Positions 15,489 through 23,904 of a DNA stretch of 34,069 nucleotides are shown in pieces. Source of the stretch: Treponema sp. (GTDB lineage: Bacteria; Spirochaetota; Spirochaetia; Treponematales; Breznakiellaceae); assembly GCA_031266175.1 (NCBI GenBank), contig JAISBN010000004.1:1-34069 (forward strand), in the 5' to 3' direction. Position 1 is the stretch's first letter. Every line of letters starts with the position of its first letter. Under the pieces are notes generated by a model. It searched no databases. It was not told the origin of the DNA and saw only the letters and a list, made by a program, of their open reading frames with translations. Position numbers and translations under genes: made by a program.

Positions 15489-17011
15489 AAGCCGTTCCCC
15501 CGGTACGAAAGAAAAAGTTTTTTTCCGAGCCGCCAGTTATCCCCCGCTCCCATGGTAATAAAGAGATCCCCCGGTTTAAGGAGGCTTTTAAGTTCCCCGC
15601 CGGCCTCTTCCGGTTCTTCAACATAGTACACGCAATCCCCCCGGCCGGAATCCTCAAACAGCTCTTTTGTTTTTTCAAAAAGGACCGCGCCGGTCACTCC
15701 CCCCGAATACACTTCCCTGGCTGAGCCGTAGATTTTGTGGAGGAACACCCTGTCCGCGGGCAAAAGGGATGCGGCAAAATCATCCAGCAGCGCCGCGGTT
15801 CTGGTATAGGTATGGCTCATAAAACTGACGACCAGCCGCCGCCGGGGATAAAATTCCTTCAGTCCCCGGAGGGTGGCTTTTATCGCGGTGGGATGATGGC
15901 CGTAATCATCCATAAAAAGTATGCCCGCCGCTTCCCCAAGAATTTCCGAACGGCGGCGGGAACCGGCAAAGGCTTCAAGGGCTTCCGCGGCCCGGCGTGT
16001 CTGTTCCGCGGTCCAGCTGTTTACTCCGACCGGAGTTCCGTCCGGATCCGTTTCCGCCGGACCCCCCGCCGCGGGACCGCCGCGGCATTCTTCCCCGATC
16101 AGGATGCCGGTTAAAGCCAGGGCGGCGGCGGCGTCCGTAACGCAGTGTTTTCCCGGAACCCGAAGCTTAAACTCCGTGCCGGGAAAAGCGGTCAGGGTAA
16201 AACAGGTCCTTTCGTCCGCCGCGGCATAACGCTCTATCCTGAAAGGACCCGGCGCGCTGAAACCGTAGGGAAGAAACGCCAGATCGGAACGCCGCCGGCG
16301 GATTGTGTCCGCCACTTCGGCCGCCCCCCCGTCGTCGGCGCAGTAGACGAGAATCCCTCCCGGGGGAAGCCTGTCCGCGTATTCCAGGAAGGCGTCCCTG
16401 ATATCTTCGTACCCGGAAAAATAATCCTGATGATCGCTTTCCACGCTGGTCAGCACGATCCTGCGGGGGTGGAAAGCCAGAAAATGCCGGCGGTATTCGC
16501 AGGTTTCCGCCGCGAAGTATTTGTCCCCCAGGCTGAGGGTGGATCGTCCCCCGAAGGCCGACACGGCGCTTCCCGCCAGGACCCTGGCGGGGATCCCCAC
16601 GGCCCGGAACAGGGCGCCGATCATCGCGGTGGTGGTGGTTTTGCCGTGGACCCCCGCGATACCTGTTGAATCAAAGAGGGCGGAATAGGCACCCAGGGCG
16701 TCGGTATATTTGACCAGGGGAATGCCCAGCCGCAGAACTTCGGCCATTTCCGGATTGGTTTCGGCATTGTATGCCGCGGAATGAACCGCCAGCCGGGCGT
16801 CCCGGGGCACGTGGGGGGGATCAAAACTTTCGTAATACGGAATCCCCAGCTCCGCGAGGATCGCGTCGGTATAAAAAACCTCGGACCGGTCGGAGCCGGA
16901 AACGTCCAGCCCCGAATCGTGGAACAGCTCCGCCAGGGCGCACATTCCCGTTCCCTTGATGCCGATAAAATACACCTTTCCGCCCCGGGCAAGGAGCGTT
17001 CCCAAATCCAT
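15485..17011 (-). CDS. murC: UDP-N-acetylmuramate--L-alanine ligase
   Basis: 508 aa. The N-terminal UDP-binding Rossmann domain is VYFIGIKGTGMCALAEL (~13-29) with GSDRSE. The ATP-binding P-loop is GIAGVHGKTTTTAMIG (~117-132). Other Mur-ligase motifs include ESDHQDYF (~191) and DDYGHHPTAIKATL (~370). The enzyme adds L-Ala to UDP-MurNAc in the first peptide step of peptidoglycan synthesis in the cytoplasm. Slightly longer than usual because of a Gly/Pro-rich insert (around ECRGGPAAGGPAETDPDG) before the C-terminal domain. First gene of the operon with yicC, the cmk-like gene and mutY. Its ATG lies only 5 nt downstream of a -10-like box and lacks a Shine-Dalgarno sequence. Confidence 0.96.
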   Translation of the reverse strand: MDLGTLLARGGKVYFIGIKGTGMCALAELFHDSGLDVSGSDRSEVFYTDAILAELGIPYYESFDPPHVPRDARLAVHSAAYNAETNPEMAEVLRLGIPLVKYTDALGAYSALFDSTGIAGVHGKTTTTAMIGALFRAVGIPARVLAGSAVSAFGGRSTLSLGDKYFAAETCEYRRHFLAFHPRRIVLTSVESDHQDYFSGYEDIRDAFLEYADRLPPGGILVYCADDGGAAEVADTIRRRRSDLAFLPYGFSAPGPFRIERYAAADERTCFTLTAFPGTEFKLRVPGKHCVTDAAAALALTGILIGEECRGGPAAGGPAETDPDGTPVGVNSWTAEQTRRAAEALEAFAGSRRRSEILGEAAGILFMDDYGHHPTAIKATLRGLKEFYPRRRLVVSFMSHTYTRTAALLDDFAASLLPADRVFLHKIYGSAREVYSGGVTGAVLFEKTKELFEDSGRGDCVYYVEEPEEAGGELKSLLKPGDLFITMGAGDNWRLGKKLFLSYRGNGL

Positions 17012-17016
17012 ACTTC

Positions 17017-17045
17017 ATGGTAGACCATGTTTTCTTTTTTTTCAA
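17017..17045 (-). promoter_or_regulatory. Predicted murC promoter
   Basis: On the minus strand TTGAAA (17045-17040), 17 nt and TACCAT (17022-17017) precede the murC ATG (17011) by 5 nt, which predicts a leaderless or nearly leaderless transcript. The -10 box lies inside the palindrome CATGGTAGACCATG (17016-17029). Confidence 0.5.
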
Positions 17046-17049
17046 TAAT
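17021..17049 (+). promoter_or_regulatory. Predicted folC promoter, antiparallel to and overlapping the murC promoter
   Basis: TAGACC (17021-17026), 17 nt and AATAAT (17044-17049) form a plus-strand promoter. Each -35 overlaps the -10 of the opposite promoter. The shared 14-nt palindrome CATGGTAGACCATG could also serve as an operator. Confidence 0.42.
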
Positions 17050-17065
17050 GAAAGGATTGGGATGA

Positions 17066-18499
17066 TTGAGGATGGTTGGTGATACGGTGGGTACACCGGA
17101 AAGCGAAAAAATATATTCCTGGCTCTGTTCGTTTATCAGTCTGGAAAGGGGGCTTGGGGGAAAGGCCGCTTCCGCGGCGGAAGAACATTTTAAACTTGAC
17201 CGTATAAGGATCCTGGCGGATATGGCGGATCATCCGGAAAACTCCGCCCCCGTACTGCACGTCGCCGGTTCCAAGGGCAAGGGTTCGGTGACGGCAATGA
17301 TCGCATCCATGCTGGAAGCCGCGGGGAAAAAGACCGCCCGGTACATGTCCCCCCATGTCAGCAACTGGCGGGAACGGATCAGCCTGGGCGGAGGCTTTTT
17401 CCCCGAACCGGTGTACACCGCGGCGGGGAAAGAACTGCAACAGCTCTGCCGGAACTACAAAGATTCGCCGCCGGCACGGCATGGCGGAGAACCGACATTT
17501 TTTGAACTGGCCACCCTGTACTTTTTTCTCTGCGCCCGGATCGCCCGCTGCGGGGCACTAGTGGTCGAGACCGGCCTGGGGGGAAGGCTTGACGCTACCA
17601 ATATTGTTGATCCCCTTGTCTCGGTGATTACGGTCATTGAAAAGGAGCATACCGGATTTTTGGGGAATACCCTGGAGGCGATTGCCTCGGAAAAGGCGGG
17701 GATTATTAAGGCCGGACGGCCCGTGGTTCTGGCGGAGCAGGGAGACGCCGTCCGGGAAGTTTTTGTCAAAACCGCCGCGGAACGAAACGCCCCGCTTTTG
17801 TATCTCCCGGACCATGTGGAGATCCGGAACATACGGATACACCGGGAGGGAACGGACTGCGCTCTGCGCTTTTCCGCTTCCCCGGCGGCCGCTAAGGAAG
17901 CGGCGCTTACCGTTCCCATTCCCGGCAGAATCCAGGCGGACAACGCCGCGCTGGCGGTACTGGCGGTCCGGACCGCTTTTCCCGGCCTGCCGGACTGCCC
18001 CGGCGGTCTTGCGAAACTTTCCCTTCCCGCCCGTTTTGAACGCCTGGATAAGTATCCGCCGCTGATCGTTGACGGCGCCCATACGCCGGCAAGCATTACC
18101 CAGTGCGCCGCCACATTCCGCGAACTGTACGGCAAGGGGATCCTGCTTTTCGGCTGCGCCTCCGACAAGGACGCGGAGACCATGGCGGGAATTCTGGTTC
18201 CCCGTTTTTTCCGGTGCATCGTCACCGCTCCGGGAAAGGTCAGGGACAGCGAGCCCCGGGCGGTATACGAGGCGTTTATCCGCAGCGCGGAGGCCGAAGA
18301 AAAACGGACCGGAAGCGCCCCGCCGAAAATTTTACTTATCCCCGATACGGCGGAAGCGGTAACCGGGGCCCTGGGATACGCGAAAGAACGGGAGCTTCCC
18401 TTGCTGGTCTGCGGTTCCTTTTATCTTGCGGGGGAAATACGGAACATGCTCATGTCCCCAGGACGACGCGCTTCCGTTCGCCGCTCCGGGGATCGGTAA
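17066..18499 (+). CDS. folC: Folylpolyglutamate synthase / dihydrofolate synthase
   Basis: 477 aa Mur-ligase-like enzyme. The P-loop is VLHVAGSKGKGSVTAMIASML (~65-85). TARYMSPHVSNWRERI (~90-105), VVETGLGGRLDATNI (~168-182), EKEHTGFLGNTLEAIASEKAGI (~193-214) and the C-terminal VDGAHTP (~335) are folC signatures. It adds L-glutamate to dihydropteroate and/or tetrahydrofolate in the cytoplasm. The start is uncertain: TTG 17066 has AGGA 9 nt upstream, whereas ATG 17072 has only an over-close GAGG. The 3' end overlaps the convergent pseudouridine synthase gene by 50 nt. Confidence 0.93.
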   Translation: MRMVGDTVGTPESEKIYSWLCSFISLERGLGGKAASAAEEHFKLDRIRILADMADHPENSAPVLHVAGSKGKGSVTAMIASMLEAAGKKTARYMSPHVSNWRERISLGGGFFPEPVYTAAGKELQQLCRNYKDSPPARHGGEPTFFELATLYFFLCARIARCGALVVETGLGGRLDATNIVDPLVSVITVIEKEHTGFLGNTLEAIASEKAGIIKAGRPVVLAEQGDAVREVFVKTAAERNAPLLYLPDHVEIRNIRIHREGTDCALRFSASPAAAKEAALTVPIPGRIQADNAALAVLAVRTAFPGLPDCPGGLAKLSLPARFERLDKYPPLIVDGAHTPASITQCAATFRELYGKGILLFGCASDKDAETMAGILVPRFFRCIVTAPGKVRDSEPRAVYEAFIRSAEAEEKRTGSAPPKILLIPDTAEAVTGALGYAKERELPLLVCGSFYLAGEIRNMLMSPGRRASVRRSGDR

Positions 18500-19193
18500 A
18501 CTCCAGGGCAGAAGCGCGCAGGGCCAAAAAGGGCTCCGGCCCGCCGGAGCTCTTTTTGCCGCCGTACACCCCGTCGTTAACCAGGGGCCAGCGGGCCCAG
18601 GCCAGGTGGCAGCGGATCTGATGGCGGAACCCCCTGAGGATCCGCAGAAAGAAATACCGGCCGTTCATAAAGGGAAGCGATTTCCCTTCGGTAACATATT
18701 TGGCGGCGCGGCGTATACCCGCGTTATTGTCTGTATCCGCTTCCGGCCGTACCTGTTTCCGGCCCGGTCCGTAGGGCCGGAAACGGCTTTCAATGCGGAA
18801 GGGGCCGGGAAAAAGTTCCCCGGAAAAAGGGCCGAAGCCGGGCGGTAAAATTCCCGGCCCTTCGGAATACGCCTCGTATTCCTTGACAAGGAGCCCCCGT
18901 TCCTGCTGGGCCGCAAAGTTTTCTCCTGTTTCGCGGGTCCGGGCAACAAGGATCAAACCGTGGGTTTCATAGTCCAGCCGGTGCAGCAGTCCTCCTTCAA
19001 GCGCCTTATGCCTCCCGTATTGTACCGCGGACACTTCGGGGAAACGTTCCGCGGTCCAGGCAAGGAGGGTTCCCCCCTCCCCCTCGCGGAGGGGGGCGGT
19101 ATGCATCCGCGGGGGTTTGTACACGGCCAGGTACCCGGAAGCTTCCGTGACAATGCCGGGAACAGCGCCGGGGGCGGTCCAGAAATCCTCCAT
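18450..19193 (-). CDS. RluA-family pseudouridine synthase (no S4 domain)
   Basis: 247 aa. The catalytic motif GLLHRLDYETHGLILVARTR (Asp74) is the RluA-family H-R-L-D signature, with His in place of the usual Ser in D-x-x-T-S-G-L. LAVYKPPRMHTAP upstream and FRHQIRCHLAW downstream are family motifs. No S4 RNA-binding domain precedes the catalytic domain, unlike the RluD-like protein next door. It isomerises uridine to pseudouridine in an rRNA or tRNA that cannot be specified. It lies 33 nt downstream of the RluD-like gene, probably cotranscribed, and overlaps folC tail to tail. Confidence 0.87.
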   Translation of the reverse strand: MEDFWTAPGAVPGIVTEASGYLAVYKPPRMHTAPLREGEGGTLLAWTAERFPEVSAVQYGRHKALEGGLLHRLDYETHGLILVARTRETGENFAAQQERGLLVKEYEAYSEGPGILPPGFGPFSGELFPGPFRIESRFRPYGPGRKQVRPEADTDNNAGIRRAAKYVTEGKSLPFMNGRYFFLRILRGFRHQIRCHLAWARWPLVNDGVYGGKKSSGGPEPFLALRASALEFTDPRSGERKRVVLGT

Positions 19194-19226
19194 GGGCTTA
19201 TCCCCGGCCGGGCCCGGGCGTCTTGA

Positions 19227-20222
19227 TCAAAACGGTCTCCGGTTCAGTTCGGCGATAAGAGAGCTAAAGCGTTCCGGCAGGGGGGCTTTAAAAGAGGAGG
19301 ACCTTTCCTGTCCCGGCAGGACAATGGCAAGGGTCCAGGCGTGCAGCATCATCGCGGCCCCGGGAAATTTTTTATCCCCGGACCCGTAGAGGGGATCCCC
19401 CAGGATAGGATGTCCCAGGTATTGCAGGTGAAGGCGGAGCTGGTGGGTTCTTCCGGTTTTCGGTTTAAGCAGCACGAAAGAATAGTCCTTCCAGGACTTA
19501 AGCACCCGGTACCGGGTCAGGGCGGCCTTACCCCGGACCTCCGGCGGCGGGGAGCGCCGGGAATCCGGCGGAATAACGGCAAAACGCTTACGGTCCCGGG
19601 AATCCCGTATCAGCCGGGTATGGATGATGCCCGCGGCTTCCTCCGGCGTTCCCTGTACCAGGGCAAGGTAGCGTTTTTGTACGGTCCGGTCCTTGAACTG
19701 GGCGGAGAGCAGAGCCAGGGCCTCATCGTCATAGGCGGCGATAATCACCCCCGAGGTGTCCTTGTCCAGCCGGTGCACGATGCCGGTCCGCAGGGAAAGG
19801 TCCGGCAGCGGAGGATTTTCCGGCCCGGCGGATCCCGCCGCCGCAGGTTCCACCGACGGGTACAGCCGCCTCCACAACAGGGCGTTTGCCAGGGTGCCGG
19901 AAGGGTTCCCCGCTCCGGGGTGTACCACCATACCCTGGGGTTTGTTGATCACCGCGCACCGCTGGTCTTCGTAGATAAGGTCCAGGGGAATTTTTTCCGG
20001 TTCCAGGAAAAGGGGCGAGGAAGAAAGCCAGGAAAGTTCCACCATATCCCCGGTTTGGACCGGACGGGAAAGCTTTGCCTTTCTGCCGTTGATCTTTGCT
20101 TCCAGGGCCCGGCTTTTTATCTGGGACCGGCTTAAGAGTTTCAGATATTCCGCGGCATAGCGGTCCAGCCTGATTTTGCCGGGCAGCCCCTCCGCCCTGC
20201 CCGAATAACGGCAGCTGTCCAT
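19227..20222 (-). CDS. rluD: RluD-type pseudouridine synthase with S4 domain
   Basis: 331 aa from ATG 20222; a GTG one codon upstream (track start) overlaps the previous stop as GTGA and is also possible. The N-terminal S4-type RNA-binding domain is LDRYAAEYLKLLSRSQIKSRALEAKINGRKA (~20-50). The catalytic domain has INKPQGMVVHPGAGNPSGTLANALL (~93-117), the signature GIVHRLDKDTSGVIIAA (Asp ~154) and GRTHQLRLHLQYLGHPILGDPLYG. RluD modifies the helix 69 loop of 23S rRNA; the exact target here is inferred from overall similarity. A Pro/Ala-rich insert (SVEPAAAGSAGPENPPLPD) lies just before the catalytic motif. Confidence 0.9.
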   Translation of the reverse strand: MDSCRYSGRAEGLPGKIRLDRYAAEYLKLLSRSQIKSRALEAKINGRKAKLSRPVQTGDMVELSWLSSSPLFLEPEKIPLDLIYEDQRCAVINKPQGMVVHPGAGNPSGTLANALLWRRLYPSVEPAAAGSAGPENPPLPDLSLRTGIVHRLDKDTSGVIIAAYDDEALALLSAQFKDRTVQKRYLALVQGTPEEAAGIIHTRLIRDSRDRKRFAVIPPDSRRSPPPEVRGKAALTRYRVLKSWKDYSFVLLKPKTGRTHQLRLHLQYLGHPILGDPLYGSGDKKFPGAAMMLHAWTLAIVLPGQERSSSFKAPLPERFSSLIAELNRRPF

Positions 20223-20734
20223 CACTCTTCCGCCCTGGACCGCTTGTACCGTACGATAATGTAATCGGTAATGCTTATGGTCAGGGAAGCGGAAACGGCA
20301 ATGGCAAACATCATTTTAATCTGATCGCCATCCATGGAAACCGCTCCCGCGGCCTTAAAGGGCCAGGGAGCGTAACGCCGGTCCCAGTCGTGGGTTGCGG
20401 TCCGGTACAGATCAATAAAGGTTTTGGTAAAAAAGAGCGTAAAGGGGAAGGAGCCGAAGGCGACAATCTCCGCCCGCCGCAGGTCTTTAACCCACTGCGG
20501 TTTTCCCGCGGTGATGGTTTCGTCCGGGGGATCCGTCTCCGGGCCGGCCAGGGGAACGGGCTTAAAGACATTAAAGGAAGGGGAAAAGTCCCAGGGAACC
20601 GGCAGCACGGAACCCGAGGATCCGCTTCCGGCGCTCCCTGTCTGGGCAAAAAGTCCCGTTCCGGCAAGCAGCAGCGCCGTCCGGCAGATCCGTCCGAAAA
20701 AAACCCGCCGCCTGAAAAGATCCGGGCCCCTCAT
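20222..20734 (-). CDS. Conserved-looking secreted/membrane protein of unknown function
   Basis: 170 aa. The basic N-terminus and hydrophobic stretch (RTALLLAGTGLFAQTGSAG, ~18-36) look like a signal peptide. After a Gly/Ser/Pro-rich segment comes KPQWVKDLRRAEIVAFGSFPFTLFFTKTFIDLYR (~88-121), with a hydrophobic core, then a C-terminal membrane segment (IKMMFAIAVSASLTISITDYIIV, ~138-161) and a basic tail. I do not recognise a family; the arrangement is of a small envelope protein. It overlaps yggS (ATGA) and the rluD-like gene by 4 nt or less, so it is part of that operon. Confidence 0.8.
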   Translation of the reverse strand: MRGPDLFRRRVFFGRICRTALLLAGTGLFAQTGSAGSGSSGSVLPVPWDFSPSFNVFKPVPLAGPETDPPDETITAGKPQWVKDLRRAEIVAFGSFPFTLFFTKTFIDLYRTATHDWDRRYAPWPFKAAGAVSMDGDQIKMMFAIAVSASLTISITDYIIVRYKRSRAEE

Positions 20735-21423
20735 GACCGTTCCCCGAAGATCGCCGTCCCTATCCGTACCAGGGTGGAACCTTCCTCAATGGCAATCTCA
20801 AAATCGTTGGTCATCCCCATGGAAAGACAGGAGAGCTCCAGGCCGGGAAAGCGTTTCCGCACCGTATCCCCGGCATGTACCAGCTTTCTAAAGGATCGGC
20901 GGACAGCGTCCCCGTCTGCGGTATAGGGCGCCATGGTCATCAGCCCCGTAAGTTTAAGGCCCCCCTGGGAAAGAACCAGCTCCGCCGCCCTGGAAAGGGA
21001 ATCCTCATCGGGATACCCCGACTTGGATTCCTCGCCGGTATGAAGTTCCAGCAGTACCGGCAGCGGCGGCTCCCGGTTAAGGGTCAGGGAACCCAGGACG
21101 GCGGCAAGCCCGTCCCTGTCCAGGGACTGGATCGCGTCGCAGACCGTCAGGGCGCTTTTTGCCTTATTCCGCTGGAGAGAGCCGATCAGGTGCAGTTCGA
21201 TGCCCGGGCGGGCTTCCTTCAGGGGAAGGAATTTCCTAACCGCTTCCTGAACCCGGTTTTCGCCAAAGAGGGTTATGCCCCCTGCCAGGGCTTCTTTTAT
21301 TTCACCCCCTTCGTGAAATTTTGAAACCGCCATAAGCGTAACTTCTTCGGGTTTTCTTCCCGAACGGATGCAGGCTTTTTCGATACGCTCCCTGATCGTT
21401 TCTATCCGTTCGACTATGGTCAT
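20731..21423 (-). CDS. yggS: YggS/PROSC-family pyridoxal-5'-phosphate homeostasis protein
   Basis: 230 aa from ATG 21423; the track extends six codons further, but the ATG at 21423 makes a 4-nt ATGA overlap with ksgA and fits the family start. LMAVSKFHE carries the PLP-binding Lys35. GENRVQEA, LHLIGSLQRNKAK and GLMTMAPY are family hallmarks, and SMGMTNDFEIAIEEGSTLVRIGTAIFG is the conserved C-terminal phosphate-binding region. The family binds PLP without a known enzymatic reaction and buffers B6 vitamers and amino-acid pools. Cytoplasmic. Confidence 0.95.
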   Translation of the reverse strand: MTIVERIETIRERIEKACIRSGRKPEEVTLMAVSKFHEGGEIKEALAGGITLFGENRVQEAVRKFLPLKEARPGIELHLIGSLQRNKAKSALTVCDAIQSLDRDGLAAVLGSLTLNREPPLPVLLELHTGEESKSGYPDEDSLSRAAELVLSQGGLKLTGLMTMAPYTADGDAVRRSFRKLVHAGDTVRKRFPGLELSCLSMGMTNDFEIAIEEGSTLVRIGTAIFGERS

Positions 21424-22328
21424 GTTTGTTTTTCCCCGCAATACTTTTCCAGGACCGCGGCCAGGGCCTCGAAGGCTTCCGGGGGAAGCCTTTCCGCCCG
21501 GGCTTCCCCCGGAACGCCGCTTTGTTCCAGGGCCGCGGCCGCCATATCCTTTTTCATTGTACCGGAAAGGGCAAAAAAATGCTCCAGGTTGTTGACGACG
21601 GTCTTGCGGCGAAAGGCAAAAAGAGCGCGGACCAGGGGATAAAACAGCGGAACCCGGACGGGATCATCTTTCCGCTCAAAACAGAGGACTGTGGAATCCA
21701 CGTGGGGGGGCGGATAAAAAGAAGCCCCCCTAAGGTTCATCAGCGGCTTTATCCTGTAGGCAGACGAACAGAGTACCGAAATCGAGGAATAATTTTTGGA
21801 ACCCGGCGAAGCGGCCATCCGGAGGGCAACTTCTTTCTGTACCGTTACGACCATCCGCTTAAAAAAACAGCCCCCTTCAATAAAACCGCCCAGGAGTACC
21901 GCGGCGATGGTATAGGGCAGGTTCCCCAGAAGGCAGGGGCCCGGGGGGACGGTTTCCCAGGTTTTTAGCACGTCCCCCCGGATCAGGGTAAAGACCTCCC
22001 TCTCTTTGTTAAGGGGCATAAACAACTCTTCCAGCAGGGAACAGAACCCCGGATCGATTTCGAAGGCCGTTACCCTAAAGCCCCGCCCCAGCAGTTCCGC
22101 GGTCATACAGCCCAGCCCGCTTCCGATCTCCCAGACTCCGCTCTCCGGTTCCCCTTCCAGGGCGTCAACGATAAACTTCCGGGCCCGGGGGTTGATTAAA
22201 AAATTCTGCCCCCACTGTTTCCGGATCCCCAGGCCCCGGCCTTCAAGAAAGGCGCGGAGGGCGGGGCCGGAATTGTAGTTGGGCAATGCGGGACAATTTT
22301 CAGATAAACTCTCAGGGGAAGGGGGCAA
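21420..22328 (-). CDS. ksgA: 16S rRNA dimethyladenosine transferase (RsmA)
   Basis: 302 aa from TTG 22328. The track ORF begins 11 codons earlier at a TTG without a ribosome-binding site, whereas TTG 22328 has GGAG exactly 5 nt upstream. Motifs: KQWGQNFLINPRARKFIVDAL, the SAM-binding VWEIGSGLGCMTAELL, FEIDPGFCSLL, and the active-site NLPYTIAAVLL (N-L-P-Y). The enzyme dimethylates two adjacent adenines in the 3'-terminal hairpin of 16S rRNA during 30S maturation. It overlaps the comEC stop by 17 nt and yggS by 4 nt. Confidence 0.93.
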   Translation of the reverse strand: MPPSPESLSENCPALPNYNSGPALRAFLEGRGLGIRKQWGQNFLINPRARKFIVDALEGEPESGVWEIGSGLGCMTAELLGRGFRVTAFEIDPGFCSLLEELFMPLNKEREVFTLIRGDVLKTWETVPPGPCLLGNLPYTIAAVLLGGFIEGGCFFKRMVVTVQKEVALRMAASPGSKNYSSISVLCSSAYRIKPLMNLRGASFYPPPHVDSTVLCFERKDDPVRVPLFYPLVRALFAFRRKTVVNNLEHFFALSGTMKKDMAAAALEQSGVPGEARAERLPPEAFEALAAVLEKYCGEKQT

Positions 22329-23904
22329 GATAACTCCTGTACCGTTTTGTCCGTCCCGCAAGGAACAGGACCGCGATGCCTGTCAGGGGAAATCCGATAC
22401 AGGCCGCGGGCGGCAGTATCCGCAGGCCCGGCGCCAGGGCAAAGAAGGCAACGATCTTTCCCAGCAGGAATTCGACAAAAGCCGGCGCATGATCAAGGAA
22501 GCCGCCCAGGAAGGGAATGTTTCCGCAGCCCAGGGCTCCCAGGGACAGGGCCATAAAGATTCCCGTCAGGGGAACCACGAGAAACCCACCCGCAATGCCC
22601 ACGGGCCTGAGTATGCCGAAGAACAAAACCACGACAGGGGCTGTTGCACAAAACGCTCCCAGGGAAGCGGCCAAGCCGCCGGCCAGCGAAGGGGGAACTT
22701 CTTTCTTTACGATGGTTTCCAGGCTTCCGGTAAGGACAAGAATGCCTCCCAGGGCCAGATAGGAAAGGATAAAGGAAACCGCGGCCGCGGAAGCGGGATC
22801 CCGTAAGAGCTGGAGGAGGAAGGCCGCGGCCAGCAGGGTTAAGGGCTGCCGAATCTTCCCGGCCAGTACCATGCAGCTTCCCATCACGTACATGATCGCC
22901 GCCCGCACCAGGCTGGGCTGGGGTCCTACCAGAAAAACATAAAGGACGATAAAACACAGGCCCGCTGCGGCGGCTCCTTTTTTCCCGAAAGGTTTTTTAA
23001 ACAGCGCCGCCAGCATCGCCGACAAAAAAGCCAGGTGCATCCCCGAAAGGGCCAGAATATGGGAAAGTCCCGCGTCGCGGTAAGCCAGGGCCAGATCGCC
23101 GTCCAGATCTTCCCTGGTTCCCAGAAGCAGCGCCGCGGCCAGCCCTCCCCAGGACTTGCGTTCCAGCTGTTCGAGAACAAAACCCCGGACCCCTGTCCGC
23201 AGCCGTTCCGGCCCCGGAGCCCCCCGGACCACATGGACCGAAACCGCCCGGAAACGGGGAACAGAAGCGCCGGCATTTTTGCCGCCGCTCTGTCCGTCTT
23301 CATTTCCCTCCCAATCGAGGAAGCGGCCTTCCACAAAAATTTCCGCGCCCCTGCCGAATTCCCTGAGCCGGGGCATGGTTCCTCCGGGAAAAAACACCAG
23401 CACCCTGCCCCGGGCGGAAGCGCGGGCGGTCCCGGTTCCCGGAAGGACCGCTCCGCTTTCTTTCAGTTCCAGAACAGCCATGCCCCGGCGGTCTTCGGGA
23501 TCCTCCGTTCCTTTCTGAAAGGAACGGGGATCCTCCAGAAGTGTTCCCGAGAGGGAGACGATTTTTTCCACCGGCAACCCGGGCGACAGGGGCGCGAGGC
23601 CCGCTCCCGCCCAAAGGCCCGCCAGGAGGCCGCAGCAGGAGGCCGCCGCCATGCCGGGGAAAGGGCCGTACCTGGAACGGGCTGCTTTATCCGAAAAAAG
23701 GCCCCGCGGGGAAGAGGCCGCCGGGCCGGACTTGGCAGGGCGGCGGAACAGGAATAAAGCCGCCGGCAATGCCGCGGCCAGCGCCGCTCCCAGCAGCGTC
23801 GTTGTTATCAACGCCGCAGCCGCCGGACCCGCCCGGGACAGGAAGGACCGGCTGTAAAAACCTAGGGCCGCAAAGAGGGCGGCGGCGGCAAGGGGGCTTA
23901 CCAT
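22312..23904 (-). CDS. comEC: ComEC/Rec2-family DNA-uptake channel protein without the metallo-beta-lactamase domain
   Basis: 530 aa, rich in membrane segments. N-terminal hydrophobic segments are followed by a soluble DUF4131/OB-like region (~125-245: LEDPRSF, GRVLVFFPGG, EIFVEGRFL). The competence domain signature is DAGLSHILALSGMHLAFLSAMLAALF (~282-307), with VGPQPSLVRAAIMYVM following. The protein ends after the membrane domain (PPAACIGFPLTGIAVLFLAG), so the C-terminal metallo-beta-lactamase-like domain of full-length ComEC (~750 aa) is absent. The family forms the inner-membrane channel for single-stranded DNA in transformation. Its ATG lies 7 nt inside the upstream gene's end, without a clear Shine-Dalgarno sequence (coupled translation). 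Confidence 0.88.
   Translation of the reverse strand: MVSPLAAAALFAALGFYSRSFLSRAGPAAAALITTTLLGAALAAALPAALFLFRRPAKSGPAASSPRGLFSDKAARSRYGPFPGMAAASCCGLLAGLWAGAGLAPLSPGLPVEKIVSLSGTLLEDPRSFQKGTEDPEDRRGMAVLELKESGAVLPGTGTARASARGRVLVFFPGGTMPRLREFGRGAEIFVEGRFLDWEGNEDGQSGGKNAGASVPRFRAVSVHVVRGAPGPERLRTGVRGFVLEQLERKSWGGLAAALLLGTREDLDGDLALAYRDAGLSHILALSGMHLAFLSAMLAALFKKPFGKKGAAAAGLCFIVLYVFLVGPQPSLVRAAIMYVMGSCMVLAGKIRQPLTLLAAAFLLQLLRDPASAAAVSFILSYLALGGILVLTGSLETIVKKEVPPSLAGGLAASLGAFCATAPVVVLFFGILRPVGIAGGFLVVPLTGIFMALSLGALGCGNIPFLGGFLDHAPAFVEFLLGKIVAFFALAPGLRILPPAACIGFPLTGIAVLFLAGRTKRYRSYLAPFP

Noticed and set aside
14205-15626. 473-aa plus-strand ORF antisense to cmk-like and yicC
   Set aside because: It crosses two well-supported genes on the other strand and has no recognisable domain.
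17048-17065. Five-codon upstream ORF (ATG AAA GGA TTG GGA TGA) before folC as a leader peptide
   Set aside because: Too short, with no attenuator-like hairpins or codon bias; it coincides with the ribosome-binding region by chance.
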